Shown: piece by piece, positions 6,543 through 13,574 of the stretch
How the letters are laid out: every line of letters starts with the position of its first letter
How positions within the stretch are numbered: position 1 is the first letter of the stretch
Source of the DNA: Eubacterium sp.
GTDB taxonomy: Bacteria; Bacillota; Clostridia; Lachnospirales; CAG-274
Length of the DNA: 13,574 nucleotides
Assembly: GCA_020859645.1 (NCBI GenBank)
Contig: JAJBVU010000212.1
Coordinates: 1 to 13,574, forward strand
Direction of reading: 5' to 3'
The notes under the pieces: model-generated
Databases searched by the model: none
Told to the model about the DNA's origin: nothing
Seen by the model: the letters and a program-made list of their open reading frames with translations, nothing else
Position numbers and translations under genes: made by a program

Positions 6543-7358
6543 ATGAAAATAGGCAGAAAAAGCTTTGACTTTAAAAACAATGCATATATTATGGGTATTC
6601 TTAATTTGACCCCGGACTCTTTTTCGGACGGAGGCAGATATAACACATTAGACAATGCCCTTAAGCACTGCGAGCAAATGGCTCTTGAGGGAGCAGACAT
6701 ATTCGACATAGGTGCCGAGTCCACAAGACCGGGGCATATTCAAATTTCCGACGAGGAGGAAATCGAAAGGCTTGTGCCCGTAATAAGAGAGGTCAAGAGG
6801 AATTTTGACATTCCTATATCCGTTGACACATATAAGTCTGCAGTGGCTAAGGCGGCTGTTTCGGAGGGGGCAGATCTTATTAACGACATTTGGGGCTTAA
6901 AATATGACCGGGAACTTGCAAGGGTTATAAAGGACGCCGATGTTCCCTGTGTTCTTATGCATAACCGCAGAAGCTCCGACTATAAAAGCTTTTTGGCTGA
7001 TGTTGTTTCCGACATAAACGAAAGCCTGTTAATAGCCGAATCTGCCGGAATTGACAGAGACAAAATCATAATCGACCCCGGTGTGGGCTTCGGAAAAACC
7101 TATGAACACAATTTGACAATAATTAGAGAGCTTGATCTGCTTAAGATTTTTGACCTGCCCATACTTTTGGGAACCTCGAAAAAATCCGTTATAGGCTTAA
7201 CCCTTAATATTCCCACAGATGAGAGAACCTCAGCCACTGTGGCTACAACGGTTTTAGGCAGAATGAAGGGAGCTTCGATTTTCAGGGTTCACGATGTGGC
7301 TGAAAACAAACAGGCTCTTTTAATGACGGAGGCAATTATTAAAAATGGACTTAATTAA
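6543..7358 (+). CDS. folP: Dihydropteroate synthase
   Basis: A cytoplasmic TIM-barrel enzyme joining 6-hydroxymethyl-7,8-dihydropterin pyrophosphate to p-aminobenzoate to give dihydropteroate; it is the sulfonamide target. The 271 residues are full length. Motifs: GILNLTPDSFSDGG (18-31, with N21), DIGAESTRPG (55-64, where the second Gly of the usual GGESTRPG is Ala), SVDTYK (93-98), INDIWG (113-118), VLMHNR (137-142), IDPGVGFGKT (177-186), GTSKKS (210-215, pterin-binding Lys) and FRVHDV (247-252). An AGGAG ribosome site at 6527-6531 lies 11 bases before the ATG. The 3' end overlaps folB-folK by 14 bases. None of the visible loops looks like the foreign insertions of acquired sul genes; this is a housekeeping copy. 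Confidence 0.97.
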   Translation: MKIGRKSFDFKNNAYIMGILNLTPDSFSDGGRYNTLDNALKHCEQMALEGADIFDIGAESTRPGHIQISDEEEIERLVPVIREVKRNFDIPISVDTYKSAVAKAAVSEGADLINDIWGLKYDRELARVIKDADVPCVLMHNRRSSDYKSFLADVVSDINESLLIAESAGIDRDKIIIDPGVGFGKTYEHNLTIIRELDLLKIFDLPILLGTSKKSVIGLTLNIPTDERTSATVATTVLGRMKGASIFRVHDVAENKQALLMTEAIIKNGLN

Positions 7359-8142
7359 AATAGATAATCTCAGGTTTTTTGCAAACCACGGTGTTTTTAA
7401 GCAGGAACAGGAGCAGGGACAATATTTTTATGCGGATCTGCGGCTTTATTTGGATTTTAAGGCTGCGGCTGAAACCGATGATTTGAATAAAACTGCCGAT
7501 TACGGCGCAGTCTGTGAATTTGCCTATGAGCATTTGACAAAAAACACATTTAAGCTTATAGAGACCGCCGCAGACAGCCTTGCGGAGGAAATTCTTATAA
7601 ACTTTCCCTTAATAAGAGAGGTTTTTGTTGAAATTAAAAAGCCCGACGCACCTATTCAGCTTGAATTTGAGTGCGTTTCCGTCTGCACAACCCGAAAATG
7701 GCACAGGGTTTTCGTGGCTATGGGTTCGAATTTGGGGAATAAGGAAGAAAATATAAACAAGGCTCTTAAGCTTCTTTCAGCGGAGCAAAGCTTTAGAATT
7801 AAAAAAGTGTCTAAGCTTATTGAAACACCGCCCTACGGCTATGAGGTTCAGCCGCCCTTCTTAAACGGAGCCTTTGAAGCGGAAACAACCCTTGAGCCTA
7901 TGGAGCTTTTAAGGCTTTTGAAGGAGGTTGAGGAGGATTGCGGCAGAGAAAAAACCTTTCGCTGGGGACCTCGAATAATTGATTTGGACATAATTTTTTA
8001 TGATGATATTGTTATGGACAGCGAAAAGCTCACCATACCTCACAGAGAAATGCACTTGAGGGATTTCGTGAAAATTCCTCTTTGTGAAATAGCACCGGAT
8101 TTTGTTCATCCTGTTTTGAAGAAGAGAGTATGCGATTTGTAA
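7345..8142 (+). CDS. folBK: Fused dihydroneopterin aldolase and HPPK (FolB-FolK)
   Basis: One 265-residue polypeptide carries two consecutive folate steps. Residues 1 to about 118 are FolB (7,8-dihydroneopterin to 6-hydroxymethyl-dihydropterin plus glycolaldehyde): FFANHGVFKQEQEQGQYF (11-28), TADYG (50-54), LIETAA with E73 (71-76) and the catalytic-Lys region EIKKPDAP (96-103). Residues about 120-265 are FolK (pyrophosphoryl transfer from ATP): VFVAMGSNLGNKEENI (122-137), ETPPYGYEVQPPFLNGA (160-176), then RWGPRIIDLDIIFYDD (206-221) holding the Mg-binding Asp pair, and IPHREMHLRDFV (231-242). Both halves look intact, and this fusion is common in Firmicutes. The ATG lies inside the end of folP (14-base overlap), so the two are translationally coupled. 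It supplies the substrate of FolP directly. Confidence 0.96.
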   Translation: MDLIKIDNLRFFANHGVFKQEQEQGQYFYADLRLYLDFKAAAETDDLNKTADYGAVCEFAYEHLTKNTFKLIETAADSLAEEILINFPLIREVFVEIKKPDAPIQLEFECVSVCTTRKWHRVFVAMGSNLGNKEENINKALKLLSAEQSFRIKKVSKLIETPPYGYEVQPPFLNGAFEAETTLEPMELLRLLKEVEEDCGREKTFRWGPRIIDLDIIFYDDIVMDSEKLTIPHREMHLRDFVKIPLCEIAPDFVHPVLKKRVCDL

Positions 8143-8160
8143 AAAGGAAAGGTGTGTTGT

Positions 8161-8207
8161 CACCTCTCCGTCACACTTCGTGTGCCACCTCCCCTCAAGG
8201 GGAGGCT
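8161..8207. repeat. Palindromic intergenic repeat, short copy
   Basis: CACCTCTC (8161-8168), CACAC-TTC-GTGTG (8172-8184) and the hairpin CCTCCCCTCAAGGGGAGG (8188-8205) form a compact version of the repeat at 2650-2817, in inverted orientation relative to that copy's left half. It lies between folB-folK and the downstream HD gene and may act as a transcript-end or mRNA-stability structure; there is no U-run. Confidence 0.75.
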
Positions 8208-8249
8208 TGTTGCCGCCCATAAGTTTTATGGCGAAAGGAGAATTAAGCT

Positions 8250-8828
8250 ATGAACATAAATAAGCAAATGGAATTTCTTATTGAAGCGGAAAAGCTTAAA
8301 AATATAATGAGACAGTCGCCCCTGCCCTTTGGCAGAAGAGAAAATGACGCCGAGCATTCATGGTCATTATGTCTCTATGCCACTGTTTTGAGCGAATACG
8401 CTCCTGAAGGCACTGATTTATTGAAATGCCTAAAAATGCTTCTTCTTCACGATATGGTGGAGATTTATGCAGGAGACACCTATCTCTATGACGAAGCGGC
8501 TAATGCAGACAGGGAAAAAAGAGAGCTTGAAGCGGCAGACAGGCTGTTTTCGCCTTTGGGCGAACAGGGGGAGGAGCTTAAAGGACTTTGGCTTGAATTT
8601 GAGAAAAACGAAACCCGGGAGGCTCTTTTTGCCAACGCTATGGATCGCTTCCAGCCCGTAATTTTAAACTACCTTTCAGAGGGGAAGGCGTGGAAGGAGC
8701 ATAACGTAAATTCCCGTCAGGTTTTGGAAAAGGGCAAGGAAAAAATAGGCAAAGCCCCCGAACCCATAAAGGAATATTATTTGAATATAATAAAAACCTC
8801 GGTTGAAAAGGGGTATTTAAAGCCTTAA
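8250..8828 (+). CDS. HD_3 / YfbR-like 5'-nucleotidase (HDDC2 family)
   Basis: A 192-residue cytoplasmic HD-domain protein resembling E. coli YfbR, a 5'-deoxynucleotidase, and HDDC2. The full ligand set is visible: H36 in ENDAEHSW (31-38), the HDMVE motif with H67, D68 and catalytic Glu71, AGDT (74-77), and D132 in AMDRFQP (130-136). The start has AAGGAG at 8235-8240 with 9-base spacing. It sits 107 bases after folB-folK, separated by the short repeat, and 123 bases before the promoter-driven glycosyltransferase, so it is either the last gene of the folate run or stands alone. Known relatives dephosphorylate deoxynucleoside monophosphates; activity on a pterin phosphate is possible but unproved. 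It shares only the HD fold, not close similarity, with the protein at 6025-6498. Confidence 0.85.
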   Translation: MNINKQMEFLIEAEKLKNIMRQSPLPFGRRENDAEHSWSLCLYATVLSEYAPEGTDLLKCLKMLLLHDMVEIYAGDTYLYDEAANADREKRELEAADRLFSPLGEQGEELKGLWLEFEKNETREALFANAMDRFQPVILNYLSEGKAWKEHNVNSRQVLEKGKEKIGKAPEPIKEYYLNIIKTSVEKGYLKP

Positions 8829-8871
8829 GTAAGTTTTTTCTTTATAATCGGGTATTTTCGTAAAATTACTC

Positions 8872-8900
8872 TTGAAAATGACGGTTGTTTTATGTAAAAT
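8872..8900 (+). promoter_or_regulatory. Sigma-A promoter of the GT2-gtrA-yfhO operon
   Basis: TTGAAA (8872-8877) and TAAAAT (8895-8900) are separated by 17 bases, about 50 bases upstream of the glycosyltransferase ATG at 8952. No strong terminator for the preceding HD gene is visible, so some read-through is possible. Confidence 0.65.
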
Positions 8901-8951
8901 ATATTGAGATGAAACCAATAAAATCTTTGATTTTTTCAGAGGAAGTTATAT

Positions 8952-9908
8952 ATGAAAAAAATAGATATAATTGTGCCTTGCTATAATGAAAGCGAAGTTA
9001 TAAATCTGTTTTACAGCGAGGCTAAAAAAACCACAGACAGAATTACGGGCTATGAGATACATTATCTTTTTATAGATGACGGCTCAAAGGACGACACATT
9101 GAATAAGCTTAAAATAATCTGTCAAAATGCCGACGCCGACTATATTTCCTTTTCCAGAAATTTCGGAAAGGAAGCGGCTATGTATGCCGGACTTCAAAAT
9201 TCCACAGGGGATATGGCGGTAATTATGGACGCCGACCTTCAGCACCCGCCCGCACTTATTCCTCAAATGATTGAGGGTATTGAAGAGGGCTATGACTGTA
9301 CAGCCACCCACAGAGCCACAAGAGACGGCGACTCTAAGCTGAGGGTTGCTTTGACAAACAGGTTTTATAATTTTGTAAATAAGATTTCAGAGGTGGATAT
9401 GCCTAACGGAGCAGGGGACTTCAGAATGATGAACCGAAAAATGATAAACGCTGTTTTGGCTATGAGCGAGGTTCAGCGCTTTTCAAAGGGTATATTCAGT
9501 TGGGTAGGCTTTAAAACAAAGTGGATTGCCTTTAACGATGTGGAAAGAGCCGCCGGAGAAACAAAGTGGAGCTTTTGGAAGCTTTTCCTCTACGCCGTAG
9601 ACGGCATAACGGCTTTTTCAACTGCGCCTTTGCGTTTGGCTTCTGTTTTGGGCAGTATAATTTCCGCTTCGGCTTTTGTCTATCTTATTTATATAATTTT
9701 GAAAACAATTATAGTGGGGAAGGACTTCCCCGGGTATGCCTCTGTGGTGACCCTTATTCTCTTTATAGGGGGAATAATTATTTTAACCTGCGGCATATTA
9801 GGCGAATATATTGCAAAAATTTATATGGAGGTTAAACACCGCCCCATATATTTAACGGGAGAAACAAGCATCAATTCTTCAAAAGAGGAGAATAAAGATG
9901 AAGGATAA
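8952..9908 (+). CDS. GT2 polyprenyl-phosphate glycosyltransferase (GtrB/CsbB/DPM1-like)
   Basis: A membrane-anchored family 2 glycosyltransferase of 318 residues that moves a sugar from a nucleotide donor to undecaprenyl phosphate on the cytoplasmic side. The catalytic domain opens with IDIIVPCYNESE (4-15), the donor-binding LFIDDGSKDDT (39-49), SRNFGKEAA (68-76), the DAD metal motif within IMDADLQHP (91-99), and ERAAGETKW (198-206), equivalent to the usual R.aGeSky. Two C-terminal TM helices lie at about 229-252 and 264-287, as in GtrB and CsbB. AGAGGA lies 8 bases before the ATG. Its end overlaps the gtrA ATG by 11 bases. Together with the GtrA and YfhO genes this resembles the Bacillus CsbB-YfhO system that adds GlcNAc to lipoteichoic acid (knowledge of family); the sugar and acceptor here are unknown. 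Confidence 0.9.
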   Translation: MKKIDIIVPCYNESEVINLFYSEAKKTTDRITGYEIHYLFIDDGSKDDTLNKLKIICQNADADYISFSRNFGKEAAMYAGLQNSTGDMAVIMDADLQHPPALIPQMIEGIEEGYDCTATHRATRDGDSKLRVALTNRFYNFVNKISEVDMPNGAGDFRMMNRKMINAVLAMSEVQRFSKGIFSWVGFKTKWIAFNDVERAAGETKWSFWKLFLYAVDGITAFSTAPLRLASVLGSIISASAFVYLIYIILKTIIVGKDFPGYASVVTLILFIGGIIILTCGILGEYIAKIYMEVKHRPIYLTGETSINSSKEENKDEG

Positions 9909-10341
9909 AGTTTTAAATATTTTAAAGTCCTAAGTATTCAGATATCTGTTTTTCGGCGGCTTAACTACTGTTTTCAGTATAGTCAGCTATGCAGTTTTCT
10001 CATATGCGCGTTCTGCTGACGGAAAAATTGCAGCATTCGGGGGTCAGCTTGCAAACGTATTTTCGTGGATTTTGGCTGTAGCCTTCGCATATATAACAAA
10101 CAAGCTTTTTGTTTTCGAGTCAAAGTCTTTTAAGCTTGATGTCATAAAAACAGAAGCGGTGTCCTTTGCGGCGGCAAGGCTCTTTTCACTGGGGGTTGAA
10201 GCACTGTGGCTTTTCGTGCTGACATATTTGGGGGTAAATGATAAAATCGCCAAAATTTCGGGGCAGGTTTTTGTGGTAATATTAAACTATATATTCAGCA
10301 AGCTGTTTATTTTTAAAAAGGATAAAAAGGAGAAAAAGTAA
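9898..10341 (+). pseudogene. GtrA-family flippase gene interrupted by an in-frame TAA at codon 12
   Basis: From the ATG at 9898, with an excellent GAGGAG ribosome site, the frame reads MKDKVLNILKS, then TAA (9931-9933), then VFRYLFFGGLTTVFSIVSY and on without a stop to 10338. Ignoring the stop, 146 residues give four TM helices: about 14-36, 50-70, 90-113 and 119-140. NKLFVF after TM2 and the F.F.K end after TM4 are typical of GtrA, which flips lipid-linked sugars across the membrane. No ATG, GTG or TTG occurs in frame between the stop and TTG at 10072, which would lose TM1, so re-initiation cannot restore the protein. The rest of the frame is intact and its 3' end carries the yfhO ribosome site. 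Options are a recent nonsense mutation, a sequencing error, or read-through. Without a flippase, the operon would need another one. Confidence 0.8.
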
Positions 10342-13134
10342 ATGAAAAATCAGTCAAAAAATTCCGCCTTAAAATCGGCATTTTATGAGTGGCGCTATTT
10401 AATTCTTGCGTTTCTTTTGGCGGCGCTTATTATGAATCTTGTGTATATGATGAGAGGGGTTTATCCCTACGGGGCAAACACAATACTTAAGGTTGACCTT
10501 TATCACCAGTACGGACCCTATCACGAGGAGTTCCGCTCACGAATTTTAAGCGGACAGAGCCTTTTCTACAGCTGGGAGGGCGGTCTTGGCAAGAACTTTG
10601 TGGCTCAGGCGGCTTATTATACCGCAAGCCCCATAAGTCTGCTTATGCTTTTATTTCCTCATGGAAATATGCCGGAGGCTATGGCTCTTTTCATATTGCT
10701 TAAAATAGCTTTTTCTGCGCTTTTCTGCGGTATTTATCTTAAAAAGGTATATGATAAAAACGATTTAAGCATTGTTTTCTTTTCTCTTATGTATGCCTTT
10801 ATGTCATTTATGACAGGCTTCTATTGGAATGTAATGTGGCTTGACGCCGTTGCGCTTTTCCCCATAGTGGCTTTGGGCATAGAGTCACTTGTTAAAGAAG
10901 GCAAATTTAAGACCTACGCTATATCTCTTGCAATAATTATTTTCGTAAACTTTTACATTGCATTTATGGTCTGCGTTTTTGCGGCGCTTTATTTCCTCGT
11001 TATTCTTTTTTCGCAGTACAGTCTTAAAAAGAATAAGAAAATTGTTATAAACAGAGTTATAATTTTTGCGGTAATGTCTCTGCTTGCCGGGGGCATGGCT
11101 ATGGTGCTTATGCTGCCTACGGCAATTGCCCTTTCGGAAACGGCTACAAGTGAAACATCATTCCCCAAATTTGAAATTTATCAGAATGTGTTTCAGCTTT
11201 TGACAAACCATTTTATAGGTGCAAGACCTGTAGTTTTGGGACGAAATGAGGACCTGCCCAATATTTATACGGGGCTTCTTACGGTAATGCTTCTGCCTTA
11301 TTATTATCTTGATAAGAAAACATCGGGCAGAGAAAAGACTTTGAGGTCGGTACTTTTGATATTTATGCTTCTGTGCTGCTGTATAAAGCCTTTAGACTTT
11401 ATGATTCACGGTATGCACTTCCCTTCGAACCTTCCTCATAGATTTACATTTATTTACAGCTTTATAATTCTTACAATGGGCTATAAGGCATTTTTAAGAT
11501 TTAAAGAGGAGAAGAAGCTTAAGTTTTGGTATCTTTTTGTAATCTGCGGAATTTATATTGCTTGGATGCTTATAACGGAGCTGGGCTTTGCATCCGTTGC
11601 CGAGGAGCTTGAGAGAACTCTTGCGGTTCATACCTATGGTGAAAACGGTGTTCAAATAAGTGATATTACAATAAATATCGCAGCTATGATAATTTATATA
11701 GCTATTCTGTATTTTTATAAGGGAGCCAAGAAAAATTCGGTTACTCCCGTTTACTGCGTATTGCTTGTGTGCATATTTGCGGAAATGCTTTTCGGCTCTT
11801 ATACCGGACTTGACAGAACCACTGACAGAATGGCTTATGTAAAATATTTGGACGCAGGTGCCGAAGCAGTAGCCTATGAAGAGGAGCATTCGGACAAGTT
11901 CTACAGAACGGAATACAGAAGGTTTACCGCAATAAATGATGCGGCGCTTTATCACTATCCCGGCTTCTCACAGTTTTCTTCAATGGCGCCCGGCGACACC
12001 ACAGCCCTTATTCAAAACTTGGGTATAGCAGCAACATCAAACTCACACCGTTATTATGACCCTACTGCCCTTATTGACGCTATGTTTGACGTTAAATATG
12101 TTATGAATAAGGACGGAGATATTGATAACGAGAGATATACATTTATTGACAAGTGGGAAACCAACTATGAGGACGGAACGAATGCATCCGTTTCGCTGTA
12201 TGAGAATAACTACTGTCTGCCTTTGGGCTTTATGGTAAATTCCGACATAGAGGAGTGGACTGCGGAGGATTCTGAGCCTTTCGCAGTGCAGAATGACTTT
12301 ATACACAAGGCAACAGACGTAACAGATGATATGTTTACTGAGGTTGATCTTAATGAATTTAATTATGAGAATATAAAAATAACCAAATATTTGGGGGCCG
12401 AGGGAGAATATGAGAAGATAGAGTCCGATGAAGCGGCTTATAAGCTGGGAGACAGTGAAAAGGTTGATCTTAAGTATGAGCTGACAAATGCTGCGGACTT
12501 AAATGCAATTCCCAAGGTGAGCGCAAATGTCAAGTTTGATGAGGAAAGCTACGTTTATTTCTACGTTGACGCAGGAAACGCTAAGCGTGTAATTTATGAC
12601 GTAAACGGCAGCGGAAGAAATGACAGAGAGCTTTCAACGGGACGAAGCCTTTTTGACGTAGGTAAGGTTAATGCAGGGGATACCTTAAACATTTCATTTG
12701 AGCTTACTAACAGAGGTGAGTTTGAAAAGACCTATAGAACATCAGGCGATATAAAAATATTTGTAGCGGCATATAATGACGATGTATTTAAGGCGGCTTT
12801 TGAGGAACTTGGGCAAAATCCTATGGATGTGCCTGTTCCCGAGGATGACACTGTAATTGAAGGTACAGTAACGGCGGCTGAGGACGGAGTTTTGTTTACG
12901 TCAATTCCCTATGATAAGGGCTGGAGCTTGACCGTTGACGGAGAAAAGAGTGAGTATATTCCTATTGGCGACGGTGGACTTATAGGCGTTGAGCTGACTG
13001 AGGGTACGCATGAGATTTATTTTAAGTATACTCCCAGAGGATTTTTCCCCGGGCTTGGAGTCAGTATTGTCAGTATAGTGATTTTCGCTGTAATATGTGT
13101 AAAATCATCTAAAAAGAAAAAAATAGAAGAATAA
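10342..13134 (+). CDS. yfhO: YfhO-family GT-C membrane glycosyltransferase
   Basis: A 930-residue polytopic membrane protein. The first ~490 residues form a dozen or so TM helices of a GT-C fold, with the first extracytoplasmic loop carrying the conserved acidic motif around D52 (KVDLYHQYGPYHEEF, 50-64) and a later LPHRFTF motif also typical of YfhO. A large extracytoplasmic domain follows (about 495-895), containing a beta-rich end with YDKGWSLTVDG and GTHEIYFKYTPRGFFPG, then a final TM helix and a Lys-rich tail (SSKKKKIEE). AAGGAG sits 9 bases before the ATG, which abuts the gtrA stop. Relatives such as B. subtilis YfhO transfer a sugar from undecaprenyl phosphate to lipoteichoic acid outside the membrane. 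The acceptor here could be teichoic acid, another wall polymer or a protein. A terminator follows directly. Confidence 0.9.
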   Translation: MKNQSKNSALKSAFYEWRYLILAFLLAALIMNLVYMMRGVYPYGANTILKVDLYHQYGPYHEEFRSRILSGQSLFYSWEGGLGKNFVAQAAYYTASPISLLMLLFPHGNMPEAMALFILLKIAFSALFCGIYLKKVYDKNDLSIVFFSLMYAFMSFMTGFYWNVMWLDAVALFPIVALGIESLVKEGKFKTYAISLAIIIFVNFYIAFMVCVFAALYFLVILFSQYSLKKNKKIVINRVIIFAVMSLLAGGMAMVLMLPTAIALSETATSETSFPKFEIYQNVFQLLTNHFIGARPVVLGRNEDLPNIYTGLLTVMLLPYYYLDKKTSGREKTLRSVLLIFMLLCCCIKPLDFMIHGMHFPSNLPHRFTFIYSFIILTMGYKAFLRFKEEKKLKFWYLFVICGIYIAWMLITELGFASVAEELERTLAVHTYGENGVQISDITINIAAMIIYIAILYFYKGAKKNSVTPVYCVLLVCIFAEMLFGSYTGLDRTTDRMAYVKYLDAGAEAVAYEEEHSDKFYRTEYRRFTAINDAALYHYPGFSQFSSMAPGDTTALIQNLGIAATSNSHRYYDPTALIDAMFDVKYVMNKDGDIDNERYTFIDKWETNYEDGTNASVSLYENNYCLPLGFMVNSDIEEWTAEDSEPFAVQNDFIHKATDVTDDMFTEVDLNEFNYENIKITKYLGAEGEYEKIESDEAAYKLGDSEKVDLKYELTNAADLNAIPKVSANVKFDEESYVYFYVDAGNAKRVIYDVNGSGRNDRELSTGRSLFDVGKVNAGDTLNISFELTNRGEFEKTYRTSGDIKIFVAAYNDDVFKAAFEELGQNPMDVPVPEDDTVIEGTVTAAEDGVLFTSIPYDKGWSLTVDGEKSEYIPIGDGGLIGVELTEGTHEIYFKYTPRGFFPGLGVSIVSIVIFAVICVKSSKKKKIEE

Positions 13135-13138
13135 CTTT

Positions 13139-13174
13139 CAGCCGCAGGAGCATTTGACTTTTGCGGCTGTTTTT
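13139..13174 (+). terminator. Intrinsic terminator after yfhO
   Basis: CAGCCGCA (13139-13146) pairs perfectly with TGCGGCTG (13162-13169), followed directly by TTTTT (13170-13174). It starts 5 bases after the yfhO stop codon. The loop is 15 bases and includes the -35 box of the next promoter. Confidence 0.8.
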
Positions 13175-13184
13175 GTGGTATAAT
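13154..13184 (+). promoter_or_regulatory. Promoter of the last gene, overlapping the terminator
   Basis: TTGACT (13154-13159) lies in the terminator loop and a perfect TATAAT (13179-13184) follows after 19 bases, a longer than optimal spacer. The predicted start near 13191 leaves only about 20 bases before the ATG, with no good ribosome site. Confidence 0.5.
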
Positions 13185-13211
13185 TATATTGTTTCGGTCA
13201 ATATTAATTAT

Positions 13212-13574
13212 ATGAAAAAGAGATTTTTGATTTACGGATTTACGGGAATAATTTTGGAGACACTGTGGACTGGGTTAAATTCGCTTTTTTTCGGAAATTT
13301 GAGCCTAGTGACGCATACATCCCTGTGGATGATAATAATATACGGACTTATGGTGTTTAATGAGCCTGTTTTCGAGGTTTTTAAGCCCAAGCCTTTTTAT
13401 ATCAGGGGAATAATATATATGCTTGTGATATTTTCGGCGGAATATTTAAGCGGACATATTTTAAAGGCTTTTAATATATGTCCGTGGGATTATTCCTATG
13501 CAAAGCATAATATAAACGGGCTTATTCTTCCTGCGTATGCGCCTTTGTGGTTTTGCTCAGGGCTGTTTTATGAG
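13212..13574 (+). CDS. Multi-TM membrane protein, CmpB-like (putative ABC transporter permease family), 3' end cut by window
   Basis: From the ATG at 13212 the frame is open to the last base (121 codons). At least four hydrophobic segments are visible: YGFTGIILETLWTGLNSLFF (8-27), SLWMIIIYGLMVF (37-49), the stretch IIYMLVIFSAEYLSG (70-84) and LILPAYAPLWFCSGLFY (104-120). Features such as a TM1 glutamate (ILETLW), SLWM..IYG, a glutamate in the third segment followed by LSGHIL, and PWDYSYAKHNINGL (92-105) resemble the PF06541 (ABC_trans_CmpB) group, often labelled putative ABC transporter permease; this is recognition from memory. No strong Shine-Dalgarno precedes the ATG. The gene has its own promoter and is separated from yfhO by a terminator, so it is probably a different transcription unit. 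Function unknown. Confidence 0.7.
   Translation, partial: MKKRFLIYGFTGIILETLWTGLNSLFFGNLSLVTHTSLWMIIIYGLMVFNEPVFEVFKPKPFYIRGIIYMLVIFSAEYLSGHILKAFNICPWDYSYAKHNINGLILPAYAPLWFCSGLFYE

Noticed and set aside
9931..9933. Stop-codon reassignment explaining the two in-frame stops
   Set aside because: TAA, TAG and TGA all appear as ordinary stops or plausible ends in this window (TAA ends folC, folP and yfhO; TGA ends pepT and the sensor gene), so a global recoding is not supported.
10072..10341. Short 89-residue protein from TTG as an independent gene
   Set aside because: It is the in-frame remainder of the interrupted gtrA and would lack TM1; there is no ribosome site before the TTG.

Overview
The window looks like chromosome of a low-to-moderate-GC Gram-positive gut-type anaerobe of the Clostridia (Eubacteriales, probably Oscillospiraceae/Ruminococcaceae-like). 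This is inferred from strong AAGGAG-type ribosome binding sites, A+T-rich sigma-A promoters, the fused folB-folK gene, a CsbB/GtrA/YfhO-type glycosylation operon, and intergenic GCCTCCCC...GGGGAGG palindromic repeats of a kind I associate with gut Clostridia. The genus cannot be fixed from the sequence alone.

Layout. (1) Minus strand, 61-1423: pepT (tripeptidase), overlapping by 17 bases a tiny Cys/acidic DUF6472-like gene that seems cut short by an amber codon. (2) 1424-1797: divergent promoters. The rightward promoter drives a strikingly structured RNA of about 155 nt: three abutting hairpins without linkers, the last terminator-like. (3) Plus strand, 1798-2646: folD. (4) 2650-2817: a palindromic intergenic repeat. 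(5) 2859-8142: a tightly packed run, with start/stop spacings from -14 to +44 bases, of a two-TM sensor with a PAS-like domain and a dead GGDEF-like domain, folC, an HD-domain protein, folP and a folB-folK fusion. (6) 8161-8207: a second, shorter copy of the repeat, then an HD_3/YfbR-like nucleotidase gene. (7) From a good promoter at 8872-8900: a GT2 polyprenyl-phosphate glycosyltransferase, a GtrA-type flippase gene interrupted by an in-frame TAA, and a 930-residue YfhO-family GT-C membrane protein, closed by a terminator at 13139-13174. (8) 13212-end: the start of a multi-TM CmpB-like membrane protein, cut by the window edge.

How the genes work together. folB, folK, folP and folC take 7,8-dihydroneopterin to dihydrofolate and its polyglutamates, and FolD interconverts one-carbon forms of tetrahydrofolate. 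GTP cyclohydrolase (folE), a Nudix dihydroneopterin-triphosphate pyrophosphatase and dihydrofolate reductase are not in the window. Two different HD-family phosphohydrolases sit in or next to the cluster and are candidates for the missing dephosphorylation step (inference). The GT2/GtrA/YfhO set is the standard three-part machine for adding a sugar to a surface polymer outside the membrane: sugar loaded on undecaprenyl phosphate, flipped, then transferred.

Most worth a second look: the structured RNA between pepT and folD, whose three hairpins all reuse the same CAAT/ATTG pairing module; the two apparent nonsense mutations (DUF6472-like gene and gtrA); and the degenerate GGDEF sensor coupled to folC.
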